Shown: positions 23,295-32,635, counted from the stretch's first letter. The stretch: 64,000 nt of DNA from Chloroflexi bacterium 54-19 (GCA_001898225.1 MKTJ01000058.1:252132-316131), one strand, 5' to 3'. Numbers and translations are program-made. Notes: generated from the sequence alone by a model not told the origin.

Positions 23295-25850
23295 TTAAAT
23301 CAGGTGATTTTCCAGGGCCAACCGGGTGGCGGCGGCCCGCGAGGCCACATTTAACTTGCTGTAGATGGTCCGCAGGTAGGCGTTTACGGTCAGGGTGCTT
23401 AAAACCAGTTCCTGGGCGACCTGGGAATTGGTCAGGCCCCTGGCAACCAGCCGTAATACTTCTATCTCGCGGGCGGTGAGTCCGGCCAGCGCGCCCCGGC
23501 CCTGGGATGCTGCCAGGCCGGTCTTTTCTATTTCCGGCGATAGTGAGGCTTTAGCCGGTTGGTCCTGCGTGAGATTGGCAAAAGCGGTATCAGCCAGGGC
23601 GAATATTTCGGTGAGGGTGAGCGCCCGGCCCTCGGCCCATAGTATCTCAAAGGCGGGCAAGCCGAGCCGGGTTTTCAGGGCTTCGATTTTAGGAGTATAA
23701 GCCAGCCGGTCGTTATGGTGCATGGGTTGTTTTGCCAGTTCGCGCTGGGTCTCGGCAGCGCCAAAGAATCTTACGGCCAGTTCCGGTTGTCCGGTGCGGG
23801 CCGCCAGCATGGCGAACCCTTCCACGCACCAGGCCAACCCGCCCAGGATGTCAATCTTCTGGAAAGTCTGGAAGGCGGTCTGCAATTGCTGCCAGGCCGC
23901 CTGGTGGTGGCCCAACTCGATTTCGACAAAGGCCAGGTTGCCGCGCACATTCGCCACCTGGATTTCCGGCATGTCATGCCAGGTGCGGCTGATTTCCAGG
24001 CTGCGGTACATGAAACCGGCAGCTTCGGTAAAGTTCCCCTGGAAACGGGCGGCGACCCCTAACAGGAAGACGATATACGAGGCCATCGAATTTCCCGGCT
24101 GTTGCAGCAGGGTCTTGCTACGCTCGAAAAGTTCCTGCGCTTCCTCGTACCGGCCTACCGTGGTATACAAAATGGTCAGGCTAATCAGGCTGTTGGCTAG
24201 CTGCCAGCCATCACCCAACCGCCGCATGATTTCGACTTCCTCCTGCACAAAAGGAATCGCCTGGGCGACATTTTCAAGGCCGCTCGCTTTCATTTCGCAC
24301 ATGACGCCCGCAATAATACCGAGGGTTTGGGCCGCTTCCCAGTCCGCCCCCAGGCTTCGAAACAGGGCCAGGCTCCGGTGCAGCAGTTCCAGGTTGTAGT
24401 CGGTGGCTAGACCTTCCTGCCCAAAGTCAAAGCGACCCAGGGCTTGCAGGGCGCAGGCTTCGCAATATTTGTCACCGAACTGGCGGGCCAGCCGCAAACT
24501 CTCGCGGCCGTAATCCCCGGCCTGGTCGATTTCATACCGGTACCCCATGACAAGTTCGGCCTGGTAGAGGGCCAGGGCTCGTAACCGGGAGGGCGGTTCG
24601 GCGGCAGTCGCGACCAGGGCCTTTCCCAGCCAGGTTTGCCATTCCTCCCAGGTGCCGCGAAGGGACCAGAAATCGAACAGGGCTACCGGCAGGCGCAGTT
24701 TTAGCCCGGCCTGGCCTGTCTCTGCTGCCGGGAACTCGCCCGGTTCATTTAAGATCCAGCCCAGCCCGGCCCGCAGGTTATCGGTTTCCAGTTCCAATCT
24801 TTCCATCCAGGCAACCTGGGCGGGTCCGCGCAGAGCAGGACCGGATTTTTCGGCGAGGTCGAGAAAATAGTCAAAATGCCGCTGGCGGGTTGGGAAAAGT
24901 TCGCCGCTATCTTTCAGCTTTTTCAGGGCGTATTGCCGCAAGGTTTCCAGTAGGAAATAGCGGGGTGACGCACCGGGCCGGGGGTCGCTGCGGGCTACCA
25001 CCAGCGATTTATTGACCAGGCGGTGCTGCAAATCAAGGATTTCTTCCGGTTCAAGGTCGCCCCAGCCGCCCACTTTTTCGGCTGCTTCCAGCGACCACCC
25101 GCCCCCAAAGACACCCAACCGCCCGAAAAGGGTTTGCTCGGCGGGAGTGAGCAGGTCGTAACTCCAATCGACCAGGGCCTGTAAAGTCTGGTGGCGGGGC
25201 ATGGTGGCGCGACTGCCCCCGGTCAGCAGTTTGAAGCGGTTATCAAGCCGGGTAACGAGTTGCGAGACGGAAAGCATATTGACCCTGGCGGCGGCCAGTT
25301 CGATTGCCAGCGGCAGACCATCCAACCGAAGGCAGAGTTGTCCCACCAGCGGCCAGTCGGTTTCAGCCAGTTCGAAACCGGGCAGGATGGCCCTGGCCCG
25401 CTCAATAAAAAGCCGGACTGCTTCGGACTGCAACAATTCGCCCTTGGCAGTCTGGTCTGGCGCGGGTAGCGACAGGGTGGAAACCGGCCAGGTGATTTCC
25501 CCGGCGATATTGAGGCTCTCGCGGCTGGTGGCAAGGATGACGGTGGTCGGATTGGCGGCCAGGAGAGCGTGGCAAATCCGGGCGCATTCGGCTACCAGGT
25601 GTTCGCAATTATCCAGCACTACGAGGGTCCGTTTATCCCGCAGGTGTTCGAGCAGCACCGCCAGGGGAGAATTGCCCGGTTGTTCCGGCAGGTCGAGCGT
25701 TCCGGCGATAGTCTGGGCCAGCAGGATAGGGTCGTTCAGGGCGGCCAGTTCTATCCACCAGATGCCGTCCGGGAAACTTTCGAGCAAGCCTCCGGCGACC
25801 TGCAAGGCCAGGCGGGTCTTGCCGGTACCGCCCGGCCCGGTCAGGGTCAA
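23295..25850 (-). CDS. ATPase-LuxR transcriptional regulator (NB-ARC/TPR, LAL-like)
   Basis: Order of domains: P-loop GPGGTGKTRLALQVAG, Walker B LVVLDNCEHL, an AAA/NB-ARC region to about 330, a long TPR-like helical region (about 330-760), and a C-terminal LuxR helix-turn-helix (LTAREIEVLRLVARGLTN ... LNVASRAAATRLA). Such proteins sense ligands or proteins and activate transcription. The TTG at 25850 cannot be the true start: the frame continues upstream with LPAQVTNFIGRQEDIARIQG, the standard beginning of this family, to a TAG at 26037-26039. No ATG, GTG or TTG occurs in that stretch; an ATT at 26027 or a frameshift are the options. Its targets are unknown. Confidence 0.85.
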   Translation of the reverse strand: MTLTGPGGTGKTRLALQVAGGLLESFPDGIWWIELAALNDPILLAQTIAGTLDLPEQPGNSPLAVLLEHLRDKRTLVVLDNCEHLVAECARICHALLAANPTTVILATSRESLNIAGEITWPVSTLSLPAPDQTAKGELLQSEAVRLFIERARAILPGFELAETDWPLVGQLCLRLDGLPLAIELAAARVNMLSVSQLVTRLDNRFKLLTGGSRATMPRHQTLQALVDWSYDLLTPAEQTLFGRLGVFGGGWSLEAAEKVGGWGDLEPEEILDLQHRLVNKSLVVARSDPRPGASPRYFLLETLRQYALKKLKDSGELFPTRQRHFDYFLDLAEKSGPALRGPAQVAWMERLELETDNLRAGLGWILNEPGEFPAAETGQAGLKLRLPVALFDFWSLRGTWEEWQTWLGKALVATAAEPPSRLRALALYQAELVMGYRYEIDQAGDYGRESLRLARQFGDKYCEACALQALGRFDFGQEGLATDYNLELLHRSLALFRSLGADWEAAQTLGIIAGVMCEMKASGLENVAQAIPFVQEEVEIMRRLGDGWQLANSLISLTILYTTVGRYEEAQELFERSKTLLQQPGNSMASYIVFLLGVAARFQGNFTEAAGFMYRSLEISRTWHDMPEIQVANVRGNLAFVEIELGHHQAAWQQLQTAFQTFQKIDILGGLAWCVEGFAMLAARTGQPELAVRFFGAAETQRELAKQPMHHNDRLAYTPKIEALKTRLGLPAFEILWAEGRALTLTEIFALADTAFANLTQDQPAKASLSPEIEKTGLAASQGRGALAGLTAREIEVLRLVARGLTNSQVAQELVLSTLTVNAYLRTIYSKLNVASRAAATRLALENHLI

Positions 25851-26189
25851 GAGGCGGTTAGCCTGACCGGGCGCGGCTAATCTACCCTGGATACGGGCAA
25901 TATCTTCCTGGCGGCCAATAAAGTTGGTGACCTGGGCGGGCAGGTTATGGTTGGGTCGTTGATAATCGGTGGCGTTCAGTGATTTACCCTGGAAATTTTC
26001 TATTGTGGCCGGAGCCGGTTCTTTAATTGTCTGCTGCTAAAAAATATGCCGAAAATTCAGGAAAAGTCCTGGGTGTCGCCAAAATTTTAGACCATCATTT
26101 TTGATTTTACAAGGGGAATTAAAATGTTTGGTGATCAGTTTTTAGTGATTAGTTTTAGAAACAGGCAGTTGACCTGGAAAAGGGGTAAA

Positions 26190-26223
26190 GCAAAAACCCA
26201 GGAGCCAATAACGGTTCCTGGGT
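26190..26223 (-). terminator. Terminator of the zinc-ribbon gene
   Basis: On the minus strand ACCCAGGA(A)CC pairs with GG(C)TCCTGGGT across a short loop, followed by TTTTTGCTTT. It lies 80 bp past the stop of the zinc-ribbon protein gene. Confidence 0.75.
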
Positions 26224-26302
26224 AGCAAAGCTCAATCGAACCTGGAAAACCAGGGCGGGAAGGCGAGGTTTAACCTCGCTTTGGACCGGTGTGGGTTGGG
26301 AG

Positions 26303-26716
26303 TTAGGAAACGACCGCTTCGACCGCCTCAACGGCTTCGACCGTTTCAACCGGGGCGGCTTCTACAGCCACTTCCGCAGATTCGGCAGCCTGAAGGGCAG
26401 CTTTTTGTTTGGTGTAGCACTCTTTGCAGTAGACAGGCCGGGCCAATCGAGGACGAAAGGGCACCGTAGTTACCACCCCGCATTCGGCACAGGCCACTTC
26501 GCTCACATCCACCATTTTCGGCGGGATAGCGCCGGGAGCGGAAACCGAGGGCAGGTTCAGGGCGATTGCCTGCTGCTTGCGGCGGTTGCGGCATTCGGGG
26601 CAGCGGCCCGGTTCGTGGACCAACCCCTTGGTGGCGTAGAAATCCTGTTCCCCGGCGGTAAATAGGAAAGATTTCTGGCAATCTTTGCAGGTGAGCGATT
26701 TATCGGAAAATAACAT
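26303..26716 (-). CDS. Double zinc-ribbon protein
   Basis: Two metal-binding modules are visible. Residues 1-50 match the probable zinc-ribbon type with LTCKDCQKSFLFTAGEQDFY and RCPECR (CxxC ... CxxC). Residues 70-105 carry CAECG and a second pair in PVYCKECY, following the xxVPFxPxxxRPVYCxxC pattern. The last 30 residues are Val/Glu/Ala-rich and repetitive. Proteins of this kind are common in Chloroflexota and related phyla and have no established function; nucleic-acid or ribosome binding is only a guess. AAGGAGG precedes the ATG, and a hairpin lies directly upstream of it. Confidence 0.8.
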   Translation of the reverse strand: MLFSDKSLTCKDCQKSFLFTAGEQDFYATKGLVHEPGRCPECRNRRKQQAIALNLPSVSAPGAIPPKMVDVSEVACAECGVVTTVPFRPRLARPVYCKECYTKQKAALQAAESAEVAVEAAPVETVEAVEAVEAVVS

Positions 26717-26737
26717 TTAGCTAATCCTCCTTGGCTT

Positions 26738-26765
26738 TACTCGAAAAGGCAACCGCTTTCGAGTA
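26738..26765 (-). promoter_or_regulatory. Hairpin next to the ribosome binding site of the zinc-ribbon gene
   Basis: TACTCGAAA and TTTCGAGTA are exact complements with a 10-base loop. On the transcript the stem ends a few bases before AAGGAGG. It could be an operator or a translational control hairpin. Confidence 0.45.
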
Positions 26766-27161
26766 ACTATGCCAGACCCGTGACCCGGTCTGCTACTAAA
26801 ATTGAACTTCGCGTTAAGCTGGTTTTACTGCTCGAAAAGTGAAAAACGCTGTTTCTGCCTGCGCCTGGTTGAATCCCAGGTGTACTACTGCATAAAGTAA
26901 TAGTTCTATTATAGTTTATTTTTCTAGAAATGCAATAGATTTTAAAACGCTTATCACGCAATTCCCATGCAAATAGCCCAAATTGGCTACTCCCACCTCA
27001 AAAAAAGGCCTCCACCCCTACCTGTAGAGGGGGTTATCCACAATCACAACTATATTTTCCGCTTTGACTATTTGCGTGTTAAGAGTTATTATCTTTATTA
27101 AGAGGTTTCGGAAAAAGGGTGGTTCATAAATAGTAGAAATTATGCCAGTAATGATGTATGA

Positions 27162-27188
27162 AAATGTGACAATACCATTGTCACATTT
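27162..27188. promoter_or_regulatory. Perfect palindromic operator before the patatin gene
   Basis: AAATGTGACAAT and its exact complement ATTGTCACATTT are separated by 3 bases, 42 bp before the ATG. The length and symmetry fit a TetR- or GntR-class repressor site. The remainder of the 513-bp spacer 26717-27229 shows no gene. Confidence 0.6.
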
Positions 27189-27229
27189 CGGTGGTATCTC
27201 GTTGATATAAACTGTAAATAGGAGGCGCT

Positions 27230-29647
27230 ATGACACAGTTTAGTGTACCGGACCCGGCTCCCGGTTGGGTCGGACCGGCCCCACGAGGTTGGGACAAACG
27301 GCAGCGTACCGGCCTGGTTTTGAGTGGCGGCGGCCTCAAGTTTGCCGTTCACGCCGGGTTGTACAGCCGGATGGAAGAACTCCCTTTCTTCTCCAATGAA
27401 AAAGCCCTGCCTTCCAGTGTCACCAGTAGCGACCCGGCCAATTTCGACATGTTCAGCGAGGCTTTCGATTGCGTGGTAGGTACCAGCGCCGGGTCGCTAC
27501 TGGCTGCGGCCTGGGCTTGCGGTTTTTGCGCCGAAGATGTAGCCCGGATTTCTATTTTGTTCAGCCGCCCCGATTTCCAGAATATGATTCTCGACCCGAA
27601 CTGGCTCGGCGCGGGGAGTTTCCTGCTCAAAGGCGACCCCGGCTATGTCAAAGGACTCTACCGGGGCGAAGCCTTGCAGCGCACCCTCGAAGCGGTCTTC
27701 TCGCATAATTTCCTGCGCCGCCTCGGCAAGCTCTACCAGTCCTATAGCGGCAAACGTAAACAGGCCAAAATTGACGACCCAAAATTCGATGACGCCCTGG
27801 CGAAAATTATACGCGACCTGCGGAATATGCCTCGCGAAAAGCTGCCCGGCATGTCGGAAATAATGACCAATACCAGGGAAATCGTTAAAAGTAAGGACCA
27901 GGAAAAAACGCTGGTGCCGATAACCTTTCAGGATGTCAACCCCGGCGTGCGGGTACCGTTGGAACGCTACCGCCGTTACGGTGACCCCGACTGGCAGCAA
28001 CACGCCCGTGAAGAAGCCGAAGCAATCTACCGCGCCAACCAGGGCCACGCCTCGGCCTACCGGGTAGCCCTGGCCGAGTATTACCGGGGCCGGACTGCCG
28101 CCGGGCGCTACGTCCCGAAAGACCCCGATGGCGTGCGACCCATGCTGCTGCTGGTCGGGACCGACCTTATCACCGGGCAGAAGACGATTTTTAGCAGCTA
28201 CCACCTTTTCGAAAAAGAGCTGGTCTACGCCAAGGCCGACCAGGGGCCGGACCCGACCGGGGTTGAATACTGCTATATTAATCCGAAGGGACAGTTATCG
28301 TCGCTGCCGGAGGAGATTACCGAGGAGTTGCGCCCGCCTAACTTCCTCTACAAAGACCTCGCGAACGGCCTCCCGGTGGCCTGGGGTATCCGGTCGAGCC
28401 TTTCGATACCGGGGGTCTTTGCCCCTTCCACTATCCACTACAAAGACGAGTTTGGGGTGGAGCGGACCGATTTTTTCATTGATGGCGGCGTGACCGATAA
28501 CTACGCCTTGCAGGTGGCTGCCGACCCCAATATCGGGCGGTGCGATCGCATCCTCGGCGGTAATATTGGCAGCATGGGGCCGCGCATCCATACCTATGAC
28601 GCCCGCAATGTCGTGGATATTTTGCTAAAGACCCTCTACACGATGGGTGACGGCAACGTGGATAGCAACGCCGACAACCGGCTGGTCGAGCGGACGCGGG
28701 TGACGACCATTGACGAACTGACCAAAAATGATGTAACGAGTATCACCGAGCTGGCAAAAATCCCGGACCTGCTCGAAGAAGGCAAGCAACTGGCCGACCA
28801 GTTTTTTACCAGTTTTCGCGATAAGGAAACCGGCCTGTTGGCCCTGGACCGCCTTTTTGGGCCGGACCCCGGCAGCTATATCGTCTTTTTGCCCCGCATC
28901 GAGACCTACGGGCACCCGCTCGGCATGCCCGCCCCGCCCGTCCCGGTAACGTCTTCCGGTGACGAAGTGGCGACCGGTTCTTCCGAGATTGACCGGATAG
29001 CCCTGCTGGCAAACCTGGTGCCGGAGGTGCGCGACGAGGTCAGGCGGGCCCGTTCGATTGAGCTGGGGAAAAGTGAGGCGGCCCTGATACCGCCGCCGGT
29101 AGTCGGACAGGGCGGTTTGCTGTTCGGGCCGGTTGGGTTAGTGTTGCGTCTGCCGGGCCAAATTTTACAACCCCTGGGGGTAACCGACCTGGTCAACCAG
29201 GCCCGCCGCAGTGTCCTCTTGATTCTCCTGACTTTTATAAGTCTGCTGGCGGTGGGTCTCTGGCGGGGCCTGACCTGGGTGGTGGAATTGACCGGGTTGC
29301 GCCTGGCCGCCGGGAATATCTTTGACGGCTGGAATTACTGGCTGGTCCTGGGGGCGGTGCTGGTGGGGGCGCTGCTCAGCTATTTACTTTTCTTCCGGGC
29401 GCTGATATACGATTTCTGGGTGGCGCGTAAGGCCAAATTTCTGCGACGGGCTCTCGAAGTGCCGGTGAGTTTGGGCTTCACGGTCGTGCCGGTCCTGCTG
29501 CTCGAAGGGGTCAAGGGGTTGGATAGCGGGGTCAGGAGCGCCCTGGGCCTGGTGCTGATTCCGTTCTCGGCCCAGGCGCTGGCCTTTTTCCTCTATGCCC
29601 TGGTCGCCTTTATCCGGGCTTTTAGCAGCCGCCGCCAGCAAGGTTAG
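27230..29647 (+). CDS. Patatin-like phospholipase with a membrane-spanning C-terminus
   Basis: The oxyanion-hole motif SGGGLKFAVHAG (about 32-43), the nucleophile elbow G84-T-S86-A-G and the D418-G-G dyad partner define a patatin serine lipase acting on acyl lipids. The catalytic domain is long, with a helical insert at 150-300. From about residue 660 to 800 there are four hydrophobic segments (for example NYWLVLGAVLVGALLSYLLF), so the enzyme is probably anchored in the membrane. TAGGAGG lies 6 bases before the ATG. It appears to be a single-gene unit, convergent with the sortase. Confidence 0.9.
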   Translation: MTQFSVPDPAPGWVGPAPRGWDKRQRTGLVLSGGGLKFAVHAGLYSRMEELPFFSNEKALPSSVTSSDPANFDMFSEAFDCVVGTSAGSLLAAAWACGFCAEDVARISILFSRPDFQNMILDPNWLGAGSFLLKGDPGYVKGLYRGEALQRTLEAVFSHNFLRRLGKLYQSYSGKRKQAKIDDPKFDDALAKIIRDLRNMPREKLPGMSEIMTNTREIVKSKDQEKTLVPITFQDVNPGVRVPLERYRRYGDPDWQQHAREEAEAIYRANQGHASAYRVALAEYYRGRTAAGRYVPKDPDGVRPMLLLVGTDLITGQKTIFSSYHLFEKELVYAKADQGPDPTGVEYCYINPKGQLSSLPEEITEELRPPNFLYKDLANGLPVAWGIRSSLSIPGVFAPSTIHYKDEFGVERTDFFIDGGVTDNYALQVAADPNIGRCDRILGGNIGSMGPRIHTYDARNVVDILLKTLYTMGDGNVDSNADNRLVERTRVTTIDELTKNDVTSITELAKIPDLLEEGKQLADQFFTSFRDKETGLLALDRLFGPDPGSYIVFLPRIETYGHPLGMPAPPVPVTSSGDEVATGSSEIDRIALLANLVPEVRDEVRRARSIELGKSEAALIPPPVVGQGGLLFGPVGLVLRLPGQILQPLGVTDLVNQARRSVLLILLTFISLLAVGLWRGLTWVVELTGLRLAAGNIFDGWNYWLVLGAVLVGALLSYLLFFRALIYDFWVARKAKFLRRALEVPVSLGFTVVPVLLLEGVKGLDSGVRSALGLVLIPFSAQALAFFLYALVAFIRAFSSRRQQG

Positions 29648-29648
29648 G

Positions 29649-30800
29649 TTAACTCCCGGCGGGTTTGAGAGGAACGGCCCGGACAATCAGCCGGTCGGAG
29701 TAGACGCCGTAAGGGACACAGGTTATCAGGGTCAGCAGTTCGATGTCGCTCGGCAGCATGACCCAGGTATCCTGCGGCTTGACCGTCAAAATTTGAATGA
29801 CTTTGTAATGCCGCTCCAGGGGCAGGTTCGGCCCGGCCACTGTCAGGATAATTTCATCGTCAAGGGCTATCTTTGGCAGGTCGAAAAAGAGATAATCCCG
29901 GAAACTGGCGTGGGCGGCCAGGATTATATTACCTTTGCCACCGGGATAGCCTGACACCGGCCAGTAATGCACTGCCGAATAGCGCGGCACCTCCCAGCTA
30001 TTGAACGCGAATCCACCCTCCGTAATATCAGCATCTACTTTTATACGCGGCACCTGGACCCTGGTGGGCAAGAGCCCGGCCCAGGCCATTGTGGCTTCCT
30101 TTACGGGGGTGAGGGCGGTTTCGGGCGGGGGATTTTTGGCTAAAAACTGGCGTCCAAGCTGGCCGAGTTCGACCTGGTATTCAGGGGGTAAGTCGGGGTG
30201 ATATTCGAAACGGGCGCGCTCGAAATACTGGACGGTATAAGACTGGCCGTCCTGGGGACTCTTTTCCTGAAATTCTTCCGAAAGGGGATAGCCAAAGACG
30301 GTTAGCCCGCCCCGGTTCAGCCAGAAATTTTTAAAACCGCCGCCCAAAGTATGGCCGGTCTGGGGAAAGAATAATAAATCGGGGTTGTCGGTGCTGCCGA
30401 CCGGTTGGAGGGCCGGTTGGTTGGGGTCGTCCGGTAAGGCCCAGCGTCCCAGGAGGCCGCCTTCGACCAGGGCTTTATCGGCGTGCCATTCCAGCCGGGC
30501 CCGCTCGAAATACTGGGTCGGGACGCCATTTCCGAGAAAAACCTCGGTGATGGGAAAGCCAAAAATCGCCAGCCCACCGTTTTTCTCCCAGAAGGTCCGA
30601 AAATTATAGGCCAGGGTGTGGCCGGTTTCTTTCAAGAAAAGCGGGGCGCCACTGGTGTTGGTGAGTTCAGTCGTAGCGGCATGCACCGGTAAAGGGGTAA
30701 CAGTTAAAATTAAGGTCATTGCCAGCCAACTGGCTGAAGCCAGGATTGGACCCAGGGCTGGCCCAAGGGTTGGCCCTTGAAAAAAGAAGCGACGTGTCAT
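29649..30800 (-). CDS. Sortase with two N-terminal copies of the shared repeat
   Basis: ATG at 30800 is chosen because AGAGGT precedes it; an earlier frame to 30872 lacks a site. After a signal peptide or anchor (about 15-41) come two repeats (about 53-120 and 142-220), then a sortase domain. The domain has H297 in ILAAHASF, C361 in LLTLITCVPYG and R370 in YSDRLIVRA, the catalytic triad of class D/E-like sortases. Sortases join surface proteins to the wall or to each other. A repeat-sortase fusion is unusual. The gene lies 83 bp downstream of the propeller gene, in the same direction. Confidence 0.88.
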   Translation of the reverse strand: MTRRFFFQGPTLGPALGPILASASWLAMTLILTVTPLPVHAATTELTNTSGAPLFLKETGHTLAYNFRTFWEKNGGLAIFGFPITEVFLGNGVPTQYFERARLEWHADKALVEGGLLGRWALPDDPNQPALQPVGSTDNPDLLFFPQTGHTLGGGFKNFWLNRGGLTVFGYPLSEEFQEKSPQDGQSYTVQYFERARFEYHPDLPPEYQVELGQLGRQFLAKNPPPETALTPVKEATMAWAGLLPTRVQVPRIKVDADITEGGFAFNSWEVPRYSAVHYWPVSGYPGGKGNIILAAHASFRDYLFFDLPKIALDDEIILTVAGPNLPLERHYKVIQILTVKPQDTWVMLPSDIELLTLITCVPYGVYSDRLIVRAVPLKPAGS

Positions 30801-30883
30801 CGGACCTCTTGCCAGGGAAAGACTAGAATTAAACAGGAGGTGAATTGCCCCATTGCAACCCACCTCCCGCAAAGGCTGATAAT

Positions 30884-32635
30884 TTAGTTGAGCCGGTTGT
30901 GGCTCCTGACTTCCGACCCGACCAGGCCGAGTTGGACCTGGTACTGGGCCGGGTTGTTAGGGTGCCATTCAAACCGGGCGCGCTCGAACCACTGGGTCAT
31001 AACGGTGTCGCCGCTGGAATTAGTCTCCATTTTCGGCTCGGAAATCGGGAAACCGAACAGCGCCAACGACTCGCCAAAACTCTTACCGGTCTGGCCGTCG
31101 AATTCCAGCCCGTTTTTATTCCAGTAATTCAGGAAATTGCCGCATAGCGAGTGCCCCGTTTCCGCGAAGTAACGGCAGCCCGCCGGGGCGGAGGTTACTT
31201 TTGGCAGGGTGCCCCAGTCAATGCCTTGCTGGGCCAGGGCTTCCACCCCTAACCGTCCCAGCAACACATTGTAGGGATAGGCCAGGTCCGGGTGGAGTTC
31301 GAAACGGTTGCGTTCCAACCACTGTGCGATAACGCCGTCGCTCATGCGTTCGGAGTCAATCGGGTAGCCAAAGACCGATAGACCGCCGTTGAGTTGCCAG
31401 AAGCTCAGGAAAGCCCCGCCCATCGTGTAACCGGTAATAAAGCTGACCTGGCCCGGCACCGGCCCGGTGTTGGGTAACGGTCCGGTCGAGGGGGCCGGGG
31501 CGATACCGTCGTAGCGGTCAATGGTCCCGGCGTTCGGCGGGCCAAAGGCCGTCCCGGTCGTGACAAAGAGATTCCCGGCCTTATCAAAAGCGATACTGTT
31601 CGGAAAGTTCAGGCCGGTTATGACCGGGGTGCTGCTGCCATCGGCGTTGACCCGGCTGACCCGGCCCGGCTGGATGTCGGGTGGCGTCTTGGAAAAGTCG
31701 AGGCTGGTGGTCAGTTCCGAGACATAAACCTTTTTATCGGGGCCGATTGCTACGCCCGTGACCATCGTGAAGCCGGTCGAGAGGTCGCTAACCTTGCCGT
31801 CAGGGGTGACCTTGAGAACTTTGGCCGCGCCCTTGGGGAAAGGCCCGCCGCTGAGCAGCCCGACATAGATGGTGCCGTCCGCGTCAACGGCTACACCGGT
31901 CGGGACCGGGTCGAGTTCCTTGGCTCCGCCGCGTTCGGGATTGCCTTCGGGCGGCCAGGGGAAACCGGGCACGGTCAGACCGGCGAAGACCGCCACCAGG
32001 CTAACCGCCCCGGTGCCGGGGTTGATTTTGAGCAAATCGTTTCCGCCCGCGTCGGCGGCATAGAGCATGCCGTCCGGTCCCATCGCCAGGCCGTAGGGGT
32101 CGGAGTCTACCTGGTGTTTTTCGGGGTTGTTGGCCTTTTCGAAGCCTACCAGGTCGGCCACCTTTGTAATGGCCCCGGTGGCAATATCAATCTTCAGGAC
32201 GCTACCTTCGTAGGGCAGGGCCGGTTCGGGCGCGCCGATAGCGGCCACCGTGGTAATGTACAGGACGTTTCCGGCCAGGACGATACCTTCCGGCCCGGTC
32301 GAGCCTTCCGAACTGCTATAGGACGGCAGCCCTTTGGCGATAACCGTTTTGGTGCCATTGGGGGCGATTTTCAGCACCTGCCCGGTGCTGCCTCGTGAGC
32401 CTTCGGCTTCGGGGTCGCCACCCGCTCCCTTGAGTTTTTCGTCGCCGCCCACGCCGGGGTCGGTGACATAGATGTTGCCCGCGTCATCCATAGCCATATA
32501 CCGGGGATAATTCAACCCGCCGGCTACCGTTTTGCCTTCGGCCCTGGCCGGGGTCGGTCCGGCCTGGAGCAAACCGCAACAAAGCATGAGCGCTGCTAAG
32601 AGGTGAAGCGCTTTAGTCCGGGGAATTACTTTCAA
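30884..32635 (-). CDS. Secreted ScyD/NHL-like beta-propeller with two C-terminal repeats
   Basis: The TTG at 32635 is the likely start: GGAAGGAG stands 7 bases upstream and translation gives an ideal signal peptide (MKVIPRTKALHLLAALML, cleavage after ARA). Residues 40-370 are a beta-propeller of the ScyD/NHL type (YPRYMAMDDAGNIYVTD, DPYGLAMGPDGMLYAAD, VPTGVAVDADGTIYVG). A Pro/Thr linker contains LPNTG at 387-391. Two copies of the shared repeat follow (about 397-465 and 490-575), the second with a 12-residue insertion. The substrate is unknown; binding or scaffolding at the cell surface is likely. The sortase gene follows. Confidence 0.85.
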   Translation of the reverse strand: MKVIPRTKALHLLAALMLCCGLLQAGPTPARAEGKTVAGGLNYPRYMAMDDAGNIYVTDPGVGGDEKLKGAGGDPEAEGSRGSTGQVLKIAPNGTKTVIAKGLPSYSSSEGSTGPEGIVLAGNVLYITTVAAIGAPEPALPYEGSVLKIDIATGAITKVADLVGFEKANNPEKHQVDSDPYGLAMGPDGMLYAADAGGNDLLKINPGTGAVSLVAVFAGLTVPGFPWPPEGNPERGGAKELDPVPTGVAVDADGTIYVGLLSGGPFPKGAAKVLKVTPDGKVSDLSTGFTMVTGVAIGPDKKVYVSELTTSLDFSKTPPDIQPGRVSRVNADGSSTPVITGLNFPNSIAFDKAGNLFVTTGTAFGPPNAGTIDRYDGIAPAPSTGPLPNTGPVPGQVSFITGYTMGGAFLSFWQLNGGLSVFGYPIDSERMSDGVIAQWLERNRFELHPDLAYPYNVLLGRLGVEALAQQGIDWGTLPKVTSAPAGCRYFAETGHSLCGNFLNYWNKNGLEFDGQTGKSFGESLALFGFPISEPKMETNSSGDTVMTQWFERARFEWHPNNPAQYQVQLGLVGSEVRSHNRLN

